Part shown: one piece after another, positions 45,821 to 55,552 of the stretch
Numbering within the stretch: the first letter of the stretch is position 1
Layout: each line of letters opens with the position of its first letter
Origin: Selaginella moellendorffii
Lineage: Eukaryota > Streptophyta > Lycopodiopsida > Selaginellales > Selaginellaceae
NCBI RefSeq assembly: GCF_000143415.4
Contig: NW_003314312.1
Coordinates: 317,159-381,158, forward strand
DNA: 64,000 nt
Direction: 5' to 3'
Made by a program: the position numbers and the translations under genes
The notes under the pieces: model-generated
Database searches by the model: none
Seen by the model: only the letters and a program-made list of their open reading frames with translations
Told to the model about the DNA's origin: nothing

Positions 45821-46612
45821 CTAGGAGCTTGATGCCGGAGCCCCGGACGAATTCGAGGTCGCTGGTTGCTGCGGCCACATTTGCTGCTGGGTCATGTAAG
45901 GACCAGGAATTCCCTGCTGCCGCTGCTGAGAAAACATCGCTGGATCAACTGGCATTGCTGGTCTTCCCACCACCGGCGATCCAAGCGGCGACGCCCCCGC
46001 CGCCGCCTGTCCCTGCGCCGCTGGAGGCACGTAGTACAACCCCGGGTACTGCATTGGATCCCCTGGAGGCCCAACCGGCATGGCTGCTCGAGTCACTCCC
46101 AGAGTCTCCTCCTTGAGCTCGTCCCTGGGAACTATATCCACCAGAAAGTCGAAGATGTCCGTGCGAGTGATCGCCGCGGCGATGTCGTTCTTCTGCAGCG
46201 TCCGCCGCTTGTTCTCCTCGGTGTGGATCCAGGAGCGCAGCGTGAGCTCCAGGATGAACATCTCGCACGCCTTTGCGAAGAGCACTGGTGCCTCCGCCGA
46301 GATCATCCTCACGTCCTCGTCGGCCTTCATGATCTTCTTGATCCGGGCCAGTGGAAGCTGGTGGTTCTTGAAATCGTTCACTTGCTCGATTTCTTGCATC
46401 TGTCCCTGCCAGAATTGCTGGAGCTGCTGCTGGTGCTGCTGCTGCATTTGCTGGTAACCTAGCGCTTGCTGGAATGCCACGGCCGACTGCGCTGCTCCTG
46501 GAACCTGACCAGCCGCCATGGGAGTTCCTGGCGCTCCCCCGCCCGGCGGCGCTGGAAATCCCGCTTGCATCGGCTGCCCGATGGCCGGCGCCGTGGCCTG
46601 GTGCTGCTCCAT
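45821..46612 (-). CDS. NF-Y transcription factor subunit C
   Basis: A single coding exon of 263 residues. The chosen ATG at 46612 ([16 protein letters not shown]) follows a splice acceptor in the 5' leader (GTGAGGCAG|GGATTTC). An open extension upstream lacks an ATG. A Gln/Pro-rich N-terminus precedes the histone fold (residues ~80-165), recognisable from [20 protein letters not shown] then [20 protein letters not shown] and [21 protein letters not shown] Gln/Pro/Ala-rich tail follows. NF-YC pairs with NF-YB, then binds NF-YA to recognise CCAAT boxes, and in plants also joins CONSTANS-type proteins. An AACCCTA motif lies near 46785. Confidence 0.95.
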   Translation of the reverse strand: MEQHQATAPAIGQPMQAGFPAPPGGGAPGTPMAAGQVPGAAQSAVAFQQALGYQQMQQQHQQQLQQFWQGQMQEIEQVNDFKNHQLPLARIKKIMKADEDVRMISAEAPVLFAKACEMFILELTLRSWIHTEENKRRTLQKNDIAAAITRTDIFDFLVDIVPRDELKEETLGVTRAAMPVGPPGDPMQYPGLYYVPPAAQGQAAAGASPLGSPVVGRPAMPVDPAMFSQQRQQGIPGPYMTQQQMWPQQPATSNSSGAPASSS

Positions 46613-47029
46613 GCCCAGCGGCGACGAAATCCCTGCCTCACTCACCGGTTTCACGCGATAATCCTCGCCAGATGTGGCTCATCCATCGCGCATTGCCGCG
46701 ATTTTCCTGAGAATTTCCACGGCTAGGCGTCCGGGAGTGGCTTACCGATCGAGCGCGCGTCGCGAGATTTCCCCAAGAACCCTAGCGCCTTGCTCCCGAG
46801 CTCTCGGCGCCAAGCTGCTCAAAAAACTCCATAGCAAATCCCTGCGCAGTAACGTGGCCGCGTGTCATTCGTCGATGGCTTGATAATGGATGACACGACA
46901 GTGAGAAGATGACGGGCCTGGATGCCTCCACGCCTCACCTTCACAGAATATCCCGCCCTGTCAGAATCGCTAACTGACGGAAAAAGTATATCCAAAGAAT
47001 CATGGTTATTTCCCTTTTACCCGTTGTTA

Positions 47030-47455
47030 CTAGTGGTGATGGTCTTGTACATATCTAAGGCCACAGTATTTACACACTTGGGGATGTGGAAGATCCAAGC
47101 AAATAAACTCCACCGGATGCCCTAGCGCTAAATTATTCCCTGGAAGAACGCACGAATCCATGAGAAAACTGGAAGAATTCTATCGCGGTGCCGCGAGATT
47201 ATACCTCCTATGCAAGCTACGATTCGATCGTGGACAACAATCGGTGGTACCTCGCTGATGAGTTGCATCGGGGATTTCTTCTCCTTGTTCTATCAGATTT
47301 CCATAGAAGAATCTCAGGGGAGAATCGAGAGAATCGAATGTAGCCACACTTACGTGCATCCATTTGGAGGTGTGATCCAGATCCAGCGCAGTGGAGATGC
47401 TGCGCGTGGACGCCCTTGAACTGCGAATGAATCTCGCGCACAGCGCCATAGCCAT
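47030..47455 (-). CDS. Mitochondrial complex I 13-kDa subunit (NDUFS6 type)
   Basis: Three small exons (47455-47354, 47289-47205 and 47139-47030) give 98 residues. Introns are 64 and 65 nt. The start at 47455 (MAMALCARFIRSSRASTRSI) is Arg/Ser-rich without acidic residues, a typical mitochondrial presequence. The mature part reads HTSKWMHNKEKKSPMQLISE, VPPIVVHDRIVACIGG and LALGHPVEFICLDLPHPQ, and ends CKYCGLRYVQDHHH. This matches the plant NDUFS6 pattern with its Cys-His-Cys-Cys zinc site. The protein is an assembly/structural subunit of the NADH dehydrogenase peripheral arm in the mitochondrial matrix. It diverges from the RING gene. Confidence 0.93.
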
Positions 47456-47894
47456 TTCGCCCAAGAACCCTAGAAGTAGAAAGACCTTCCCGAAAGAGAG
47501 AGATATTCTGTTAGTTTCACGGAATGTTCTTTAGATGTATAACGCAGATTCTGTTAGTCGTAAGTGGCGGCATCTTTGTATTCTTTGAATGTTTGCATGG
47601 AATTTACAATGTTGTATCGCCACATTGCGGCCTTTCGTCTCAGTCTCTTCATTTCGCCAGATTAGGGTTTCCACGATCGATCCATCCTTCCAGCGGGAGC
47701 TCCTCGTCGCGGCGCATGCCGCCCTCCCTCGCTACTCTCTCGTCGCCATCGCTGGATCGCACGCGATCGCCATCGTACTCCCGAAATATAGGGTTCGTGG
47801 AGGAGAGCGATGGAGCTCGCCGCGGCGATCGGCGCTGCAGCTGAGGAGGAGGATCAAGCGCGAGCGTCGTGAAGAAGCAAAGAAATCTTCCTCG
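47456..47894. promoter_or_regulatory. Divergent promoter region NDUFS6 / RING E3
   Basis: 439 bp between the two ATGs. AACCCTAGAAG lies at 47464 next to the NDUFS6 start. TTAGGGTTTCC (about 47664) and TATAGGGTTCG (about 47788) are on the RING side. These telo-box-like motifs are common in promoters of plant translation and respiration genes. Confidence 0.55.
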
Positions 47895-49363
47895 ATGGGG
47901 AACGGTCCCAGCAACCGGAGGAATTCTCGCAGCTCTCAGCAGCAGCAGCAACCGCATCCCAGGGTAGGATCTCCTCCGCATGGCGGCGTCCTGCCGATCG
48001 CTGGAAGCTCTGGCCCGGCATCGCTGGGGCCATATTTCTATTCTCCCAGCTACCATGGACCTCTTCCAGCAGCCATGGGCCCGCAAATCTACCAGCAGGG
48101 ATTCATGCCCAGCAATGGGCAGTACATGATGAACGTTCCTCCTCCAGGCTATCGTCCCGTGAGTCCGGTGGGAGTTTCTCCTCAAATTCCTGGCAGCGCC
48201 ACCGCCGCCGCCGCTATCCCAGTCGCCCATCACCAGAAAGCAAACACGATTCGCAACGACGTCAATCTCCGCAAGGCCACCTTGAGAATCGAGAAGGACG
48301 AGGAAAATCCGGGTTTTTATCTCGTAGCTTTCTCGTTCGATGCCACGGTTCCTGGCAAGTAAGTAAAAGCTCTTGTTCTTTTCTTCTTTAGAAACTTCGT
48401 TTTGGTATCACTTTGCTAACTTTGTTTGTGTTTGCTATGCAGTATATGTATTTTTTTTGTGGCCAAGGAAGGTGTGAATTGCAGCTTGACACCCATGAAG
48501 CCGCAAGTGTTTGATCCTGTCAAGGTCCCCTTTGACAAAGGTCTGGGACAAAAATTCCGGCAAGCACCTGGAACAGGGATAGACTTGTCTCTTTTCGAGG
48601 ACGAGGACTTAGCTCAGGAGGGACAGGACGAAACTTATGCCCTCGTTGTGCGAGCCGAGACTTATTCCAGAGATCCACCGGCTGATGCTCCATCCCGAGA
48701 CACGGAGCCGCTGGGTGCTCCTCTGCCGAAATGGGTCCATTCCCAGACGACTCATGCTGTTGTGGAGCGCAAAGATGGTGGAGAGTATGGTGTCCGGGTG
48801 ATCAAGCAGATCATCTGGGTGGAGGGTGTGCGGTACGAGCTCCAGGAGATTTACGGGATCGAGAATAGCGGTGGTGGCAGCGGGGCCAACTTTGACGACT
48901 CGGGAAAAGAATGCGTGATTTGCATGTCCGAGCCCAGGGACACGACAGTTCTTCCTTGCAGACACATGGTAGGCTGGCTATATATTTCTGGTTTTCATCG
49001 CTCATAGTTTTTTTTTTTCTCTCTCTCTCTCTCTCTCGTTTGCAGTGTATGTGTAGCGAGTGCGCCAAAGTGCTGAGGTTCCAGACGAACCGCTGCCCGA
49101 TTTGTAGGTGCCCGGTGGAGCGACTGCTCGAGATCAAGGTTCCGAAGAACGATGCGGAGCAGCAAAGTAAAGAACCGGTTGAATCGAGCTATAGAACGTC
49201 AGCTAGCAAGTCCGAGGAGGACAGTGACGAAAGAGGAGGAGGAGATGCTAGCGCGGAAGTTCCAGCTCCAGCTCCAGCTCCCCTCGACACAGAGAACACT
49301 TGCGGTAGCAGTACCAGACAAGGAGGAGAAGCCACGTCCAAACCACACGACACGAGATCCTAG
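47895..49363 (+). CDS. RING-finger E3 ubiquitin ligase, LOG2/LUL type
   Basis: Three exons (47895-48358, 48443-48968 and 49046-49363) give 435 residues. I chose the ATG at 47895 because it creates [14 protein letters not shown], a good N-myristoylation signal as in LOG2-like ligases, although the frame is open further upstream. A Gln/Pro-rich N-terminus precedes the conserved DAR2-type region ([55 protein letters not shown]). The C3HC4 RING spans about residues 303-345, [20 protein letters not shown] then [20 protein letters not shown]. An acidic Ser/Pro-rich tail follows. It presumably ubiquitinates membrane-associated proteins; in Arabidopsis such ligases act in amino acid export and ABA responses. 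Confidence 0.93.
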
Positions 49364-49681
49364 TCACGTAAGCCTATGTTGCTTCGTTCAAAGTCCCGTT
49401 ACTATTTCGTTCTGGTTTGAGAGTTCTGGTGATACACAGAACATGAACCACCGTTTCATATAAATCTCGGTACATTGCCAGCTAAAGCTCGCGTCTCTGG
49501 CAGACGAAACGATTCATACTACTCCACTTAGCTTGGGTTTTTCATGTACAAAGGAGGTGGTGACGAGCGACCTGTACGAGGAGACGACGCTCCGCAAGAT
49601 CACAAAAAATCGCCAGGGAACTTACCTCCATACAGCCACTCGTTCGATCATCGGCGGACGAAGCCTTCTGGAGATTTTCGA

Positions 49682-50976
49682 TCAGCCATCGGAAGTAGAG
49701 CTGGAAACCGGAGTAGACTTTGGCCTTCGTCGCTTGCTGGATCCGTCCTGTGACGCCGAGCTACCATTCCTGTGCTTCTTCTTTTGTTCCCTTTCGTTTC
49801 CATCGTCTTTATGCTTTCCATCGTCTCGCTGGTGTTTCCGGCTCTCTTGCTTCTCTAGACCATCACCACTACCGTGTAGTTCCGCTGGTGGTGGTGGTGG
49901 CGGAGTTCTATCTGGCTCTTCGCAAACCATCTCCGCTCTCTCATTGCTTCCTCTGTGCCGGTCAGCAGACTTTGGAAGGAAAGGAGACCTCAAACTTACC
50001 TCTGGAGAAGCCATCGTTTCCTCGTCAGGAGGACCTCCTGTGCTTGCTACCACTTTCGGATCATCGTCCACTTTCCCTTGGAGTTCTTCGTTCCCGATCG
50101 TCTCATCGCAAGTCACTGGGTCCTTTCGAGGAGAGTCGGGCTTTCTCTCATTGTTCTCCACCTCTTCTTTGTCTTTCAAGGGAGGACTTTTGCGATCCTC
50201 TGGGCTCACAGAACGGTGCCTCCGCCTCTTGCCATCGTCTCTCCTGTGCGATGGCGACACACTCCTCCGGGACCGCCGGTGGGACGTAGAAGCCCGCTGG
50301 TTATAGTCCCTGTCCCTGGATGGTCTATACGAAGAACGACTGCCCCTGTAGTGATCCTCGCCACCACCTCTATGATACGAGTACCTTCGATCACTACCGC
50401 GGTAGCGACCACTCCTTCCGAAACGCTCGCTTCGGTACCTCACTGGAGAACCCGAGAGTGATCGTCGCCTGTGACGAGGCGGCGGCGAGTTTCTTCGGTG
50501 GTGGTGCCGAGCAGGAGACCGAGACCTCGATCTGGAACTTCTAAACGAATCTGGAGATTGCCTGTGGAAACAAAAAATTTCTTTCCCCGGTTAGTCCTCG
50601 AAGAACAAAGGAAGGAAAAATCGAGAGAGGGAGAGAGAGCTTACTTGGATTTGCTCGCATCTGCGGCTTTCTCTTCCTCATCGCCAGCGCTAGGGTCGTC
50701 GGATTTGAGCTGCTTGCTGATCAATGCCGCTCGAGCAACCGCAAGGTCCGAGGCGACCTTGAGATTGGCGGCGCGGACGGCGGCTTGCTGCGATGCCATC
50801 ATCTGCTGGACCATGAGCGCCTGCTGGAATTGGAACTGCTGCTTGGCGATGGCCTGGACCGCGGCCGCCGACGGCGAGGGCTGCTGCTGCGCGCTCATGG
50901 CGGCATTCATCGACGCGGTCGCCTGCATCAATCGCAGCACCTCGCTGCTAAGATCCACATTCTGATTGGCCGCCAT
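49682..50976 (-). CDS. Arg/Ser-rich nuclear protein, probable splicing regulator
   Basis: Two exons (50976-50645 and 50561-49682) give 403 residues. Exon 1 is Ala/Gln-rich and helical (QAIAKQQFQFQQALMVQQMM). Exon 2 opens with an RS domain (FRSSRSRSRSPARHHHRRNS, then RRRSLSGSPVRYRSERFGR) and continues Arg/Tyr-rich, then acidic/Pro-rich. It ends with a basic patch (DGSSKRRRPKSTPVSSSTSD). No RRM or other folded domain is visible. RS-rich proteins without an RRM often bridge spliceosomal components in nuclear speckles. The orthologue was not identified, and the stop at 49682 may be bypassed if a further 3' exon exists. Confidence 0.75.
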
Positions 50977-51202
50977 AGCCAGCGCGCGATTCCCTACCTA
51001 GAGCTCTCCCCACCTCAGTGCGCCATGGAGGAAACCCTAGCAAGGAAAGAACCCTAACTCCTAGTTTGTAGCTAACAAAGGTGTTTAGCAGCAAACGATT
51101 AATTAAGGTTTTGATTGATTTCAAAACTAATTATTACTTATTTAACTTTAACTCTAATTAATTAGATTTCTTGGCGTGAGAACTTCCGGAGTTCTTGGAA
51201 GA
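50977..51202. promoter_or_regulatory. Divergent promoter region RS protein / DHAR
   Basis: 226 bp between the ATGs, with AAACCCTAGC at 51042 and an AT-rich block at 51100-51165. Confidence 0.55.
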
Positions 51203-52401
51203 ATGTATCACCCCGAGCCATCCAGGTACCAAAAGCTCGAGAGTTTTATCTCTTTCTCCGCGAGCTCGCTCAAGATTCGTCGCGTTTTTCCAGAGTCCAG
51301 GAGGTGAATAGAGCTGACGGCGATGCGCTCAAGCCGCCATCGCAGAGCCATGTCGTTGCTGGAGTGGATCTCGAAGTTTTCGGCAAGGCCGCCACTGGAA
51401 CTGGGAATCCTAGCACACAGCGAGGCGATTGTAAGCTCTTCGATGAATTTGATACTTACTCAGTTCTCGATCGTTTTTGATGGATTCCAGGCCCCTTCTC
51501 GCAGCGAATCTACATGGAGTTGGAAGGTAAGCATCGAAGGAGAAGAGATATAAACAGGCTTGGTTTTTCTTCTTCTTACCAGAGAAGAGGCTGCCTTACA
51601 AAGCCACGTACATTCAAGAAGGTCCTGACAAGCCTGCATGGTACACTAGAATTTGCAGCTTCACCTTGTTTAGTTAGATCGTCGTGGCTAACAGGTTCAT
51701 GGAGAAGAACCCCTCGGGTCTTATGCCCGTTTTGCGAGATGGCTCCGAATGGATCCAAGACTCGGAGAGGATCTTCGAGCACTTGGAGGCCAAGTTTCCA
51801 AATCCTGCTCTAAAGACTCCGGACGAGTTTAAAGACGTGTAAGTTCGACTGCCACAATGACACATTCTCACCGCATATTTTCTCTTCTCGCAGAGGATCG
51901 GGAATCTTTCCTAGGTTCGTGGAGTGGCTCAAGTCCAAAGACCAAGCTCATCCAGCCAAACAGGATCTGATAAAAGAACTCCTATCGTTTAATCAGCACC
52001 TGCAAAAGCATGTAAGTAGGAAGTTGATGAAATCAAATCTTTTGGGAACACTTACATGGATCGAGTGGTGAAAGGGTCCGTACATTGCTGGAGAAAAACC
52101 AACAGACTCGGATTTCACAGTAGCACCGAAGCTCCGACACGCTCGAGTAGCACTGGGCCAGATTATGGGATTCGCTTTCCCTGAAAAGCTTGAAGCACTT
52201 CACAAGTATATAGAGGTTTGTAGAACTTTTCACCAAGAAAAACTCACGGGACTTGCAAGGCTTTAACTGGATTGGTTCGATCAATCTTCACAGCTTATGG
52301 AAGCTCGTCCAAGCTTTATCCACACGGACTCTCCCGACGAGATGATAATCTGCGGGTGGAGGAAGAAGTTCAGCTTACCTGAGAAACTAGATTACGAATA
52401 A
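51203..52401 (+). CDS. DHAR: Dehydroascorbate reductase (DHAR class glutathione transferase)
   Basis: Eight exons give 254 residues: 51203-51225, 51294-51430, 51491-51526, 51583-51640, 51695-51838, 51894-52011, 52075-52215 and 52294-52401. The active-site motif is GDCPFSQRIYMELE with catalytic Cys about residue 54. The thioredoxin-like N domain continues with LPYKATYIQEGPDKPAW, then FMEKNPSGLMPVLRDGSEW and QDSERIFEHLE. The helical C domain contains VGSGIFPRFVEWLKSKD, GPYIAGEKPTDSDFTVAPKL and PSFIHTDSPDEMIICGW. It reduces dehydroascorbate to ascorbate with glutathione in the ascorbate-glutathione cycle. About 34 residues precede the usual start and could target a plastid, but they are not strongly transit-like. 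The first 23-nt exon is the least certain part. Confidence 0.92.
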
Positions 52402-52614
52402 TGTTGAACTAGCTGAATGTTAGTGAAGCTCTTTCTTTTCGTTCTGAGAAGAAGAAAAGCGTCAAAGAATGAAGAGAAACGAGACTGAGATACTTGCGCT
52501 ATGAAGACAAAAATCAAAAAATGAGAAAAAAAAATCAGCTTGCCTGAGAAAATCGATTACGTATGTATACAAGTCGCGATGATGCTGGAAGTGTACATGG
52601 TAAGTTAAGAAACT

Positions 52615-53617
52615 TCAGAGAATCTCTTTCCTTATTTTTAGTTGCACGGAGATCATTCCGGGTCGTGGCTCCGTGTATCTGTAGCTGTGAGATGAGAAAA
52701 GGTGTGAAAAGATACAAAGAGCTGGTGTGGTGCGAGGGTGATACTTGTTAGTGATGAGAAAGTTGGTCACGGCAGTGGGAATCGCAGGCCCATCGCGACT
52801 GTGCGATCCAGTTCCTGGAAAAGAGAGAGAGAACGAAAAAGAAAGATCAATGGATGCAAGAGAACGAACAAGCTATTAGAAAGAAGTAACTTACCTGTGA
52901 TGACTGTGAGATGGCTCCTGTGTAAGGAGGAAGAGATTTGATCCTCGAGCTCCGCTAGCCTTTGCTGGAGAACAGCCACTGCCTCGCGAACATGGAGGCC
53001 GTGCAAATCGATCGTCCCTGCCGGAAGCGCGGCCTCCTGGTTCCTGAGTTTCATGATCTCCGCCGCGGCCTCCAAGTTGAGCTTCTCTGCGAGCGCGCGT
53101 TCTTGCCGGCTCTGCCGTGACAGCTCCTTGGCCCTGTGATGATCGCCGCGCTGGAATGCAGTGGCGGCGGATCGCGCGTGCCGGCTCATCAGCCTGCTCG
53201 ATCCAATCCAAGAACATATCAAAATATTTCGAGTCGATCGATCCAGAATCTAGAAGCGGCATCGCTCTACCTTGACGCTTTGATCGCATCCTTGCGAAGC
53301 TGATGGTAAGAATCGCCGCTACTCGACGCCATAGCCAAATCGCTGGTGGAGCTGGAGGAGCTCGCAGCCGCGCCCTGCAAATCTCCCACCGCAAGCTCTT
53401 TCTGGCGCAGTGGCGCGGATTCTCCATCGCTCCCGCGATTGAAAGGATCCACAGCGCTGGCGTAGCTCGCTGGAATCTCCTCTGCTTGGCTCGCCCTAGA
53501 ATGTGCCGTACCTAGAGGCGGGAATGGATCTATGGCAGCCTGGTCGATGGCCATGCCGTACATCGTTTTCGTGAAAGAAGACCATCCTTGTGGTCGATGG
53601 TGCCCATCATCGGCCAT
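52615..53617 (-). CDS. DUF1771-SMR domain protein
   Basis: Four exons (53617-53271, 53193-52895, 52814-52745 and 52684-52615) give 261 residues. A Ser/Ala/Pro-rich N-terminus precedes a DUF1771 helix pair (residues ~110-165: YHQLRKDAIKASRLMSRHAR, SAATAFQRGDHHRAKELSRQ). The SMR domain follows with TIDLHGLHVREAVAVLQQRL, LTVITGTGSHSRDGPAIPTA and NYRYTEPRPGMISVQLKI. The DLHGLH and TGxGxHS motifs are those of SMR nucleases/RNA-binding modules. In plants such proteins, related to the CID5-7 and SDE5 types, are implicated in RNA silencing or mRNA quality control. The specific function here is not known. Only 65 bp separate it from the divergent FRA10AC1 start. Confidence 0.9.
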
Positions 53618-53682
53618 AGCCAAATTACTCTGTTTTTTAGGGCTTTATTTTCCTTTGCCCTAGATTATCGAGCGCGATCGTC
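53618..53682. promoter_or_regulatory. 65-bp bidirectional promoter SMR / FRA10AC1
   Basis: The two ATGs face away from each other with 65 bp between them. It contains TTAGGGCTTTATTTT and TGCCCTAGATTATCG. Both 5' UTRs must be very short or overlap. Confidence 0.6.
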
Positions 53683-55451
53683 ATGGCTTCCTTCGGCGCA
53701 CTCCAGGAGGAGGTTTTCGCTCGCCAGCAACGAAAGCAGTGAGCTCGATCTTATCTTGCTTGTTTCCTTGATCTATTCCGGCATTCTTTGCTAGGCACTT
53801 CGATTCATACATCAAGGGATTGAATGCTTACGAGCGGCACAAGAAGTTCATGCGCGATTATGGTATGTTCTTGGGAATTTTTTTCCTTGCTCGTGCTAGA
53901 GTCCCTCGATTGTTTTCTTCCTTCGTATAGTGATGTGCTTGTGATTTAAATTTCGATAGGGATTATGATATGTTCTTGGGATTTCTTTTTTCCTTTCTCG
54001 TGCTAGAATGTCTCGATTTTTTTCTTCCTCTGTAGATGTGCTTGTGATATAAATTTCGATAGAGCTATACTTGCGAATGTTTTTCAATGTGAGAACTATG
54101 CTTGCGCTGGCTCTTCTCGTGAAGTTTTACGAGAGAGTTAGATGAGAGATACTTTAGAAAGAGCTCCTGAGCTGTGAGCTCTTGTTGTTCTTCTCATCTC
54201 AACACTTGGTCACTGGAGTTGGAACAACGCTCGCCAATATTGTTTTGGCAGAGGGCTACACATCTCCGAAAATTCTGTTCTTGTCAATTTTTCTTAGTGT
54301 TTAATTCTCTTGCTTTTGCAAAACAGTGCACCATTATGGAGCTCCATCGCAGCAGCCCATCCGGCCGATAAAAACCGATGCAGACACTTTGCGAGAAACT
54401 TACAGGTCTCTTCACATTTTTCTTTTCAGTGCACGTATCAGAACTCACTGTTGCTTGCTTCCATGCCCTGTAGATTCATACGCTCGGAAGAAGACGATTC
54501 GGAAAGAAGCTGGGAGCAGCGGCTTGCTAAACGCTACTATGACAAGCTTTTCAAGGAGTATGTTTGCTGAATGCGTTTTCGCTGTCTAATCGTGACCATT
54601 GCCTTAGATATTGTTTAGCAGACATGTCCCGCTACAAAGAAAGCAAGGTTTGTTTTACTTCTCTTGCCAAGAAAAAAAAATAACACAGCTCTACAATCAC
54701 AGGTGGGCTTGAGGTGGCGGACTGAGAAAGAAGTCATCGCTGGGAAAGGTAAGCAAACGTTCGAGGTAGAACCTTGTTTAGCTAATATCTTCATTTTGTA
54801 CTATCCAGGCCAGTTTATCTGTGGAAACAAGGATTGCAATGCTAAGGAGGAGCTTTGCAGCTATGAGGCACGTCTAGCTCACCTTTTGGAGACCTTTAGG
54901 TAGCAGCCTTCTTGGGATTTGTCATTGTGCTTGATCCGATCACACTTTGCTGTTGGTTTTCTGGTCCTCTAGTTTTCTGGATATCGACCATTTGTTTGGC
55001 AGGTGAATTTTGTCTACAAGGAAGCTGGTGAAAGCAAGCAAGCACTGGTAAAATTGCGGCTCTGTCCGGGGTAAGCTAAGATGGTTTTTAATCTTTTGAT
55101 ACCAGCTAAAGAGTGCACTTCGTGTGCTCAGCTGTGCGTACAAGCTTAACTACAAAAAGGAGAAGGAGAAGAAGCGGCAGATGAGAAAGGAGCAGAAAGA
55201 AGAAACCAAGAAGAAAAGAAGGTGAGAACACTGCTCGCTCTTCAATAGCTAGTGAATAAGATACATTGTCCTTGCAGAGTTTCAGAAGAGGAAGAAACTC
55301 CCGGAAGAGCTCCTCGCGGTGCTGATCAAAACGTTGCTCAAGGTACGCACGAGTTCTTTCTATTTTTCCAATCCCCCATCCTCGCACAGGCCCATCCGAG
55401 GAGCGAGACAAAGACGAGTACGCCGAGTACTTCAAAGGCATGTTTTCATAG
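53683..55451 (+). CDS. FRA10AC1-like protein
   Basis: Eleven exons give 238 residues: 53683-53738, 53795-53862, 54327-54405, 54474-54557, 54608-54647, 54703-54748, 54809-54867, 55003-55070, 55132-55221, 55278-55342 and 55390-55451. Landmarks are HFDSYIKGLNAYERHKKFMR, KTDADTLRETYRFIRSEEDD, WEQRLAKRYYDKLFKEYCLA and DMSRYKESKVGLRWRTEKEV. A zinc-type CGNKDCNAKEELCSYEVNF..LCPGC site follows, then a Lys-rich tail. This is the eukaryote-wide family named for the human fragile site gene; it is nuclear and associates with the spliceosome. The intron after exon 7 uses a GC donor (GAG|GCACGT). An inter-exon gap of 464 bp between exons 2 and 3 contains a duplicated stretch (about 53868 and 53970). Confidence 0.92.
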
Positions 55452-55552
55452 AAACTGGTTAACTGGCTATTGTTTTTGCATCACTGTACACTTGGAAGAA
55501 GAAAGAACCACCAAAATTGGGTGGAAGAACAAGAAAAAAGAAGCTCCCGACT

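Noticed and set aside
45866-46462. 198-codon plus-strand ORF
   Set aside because: Antisense shadow of the NF-YC histone-fold exon.
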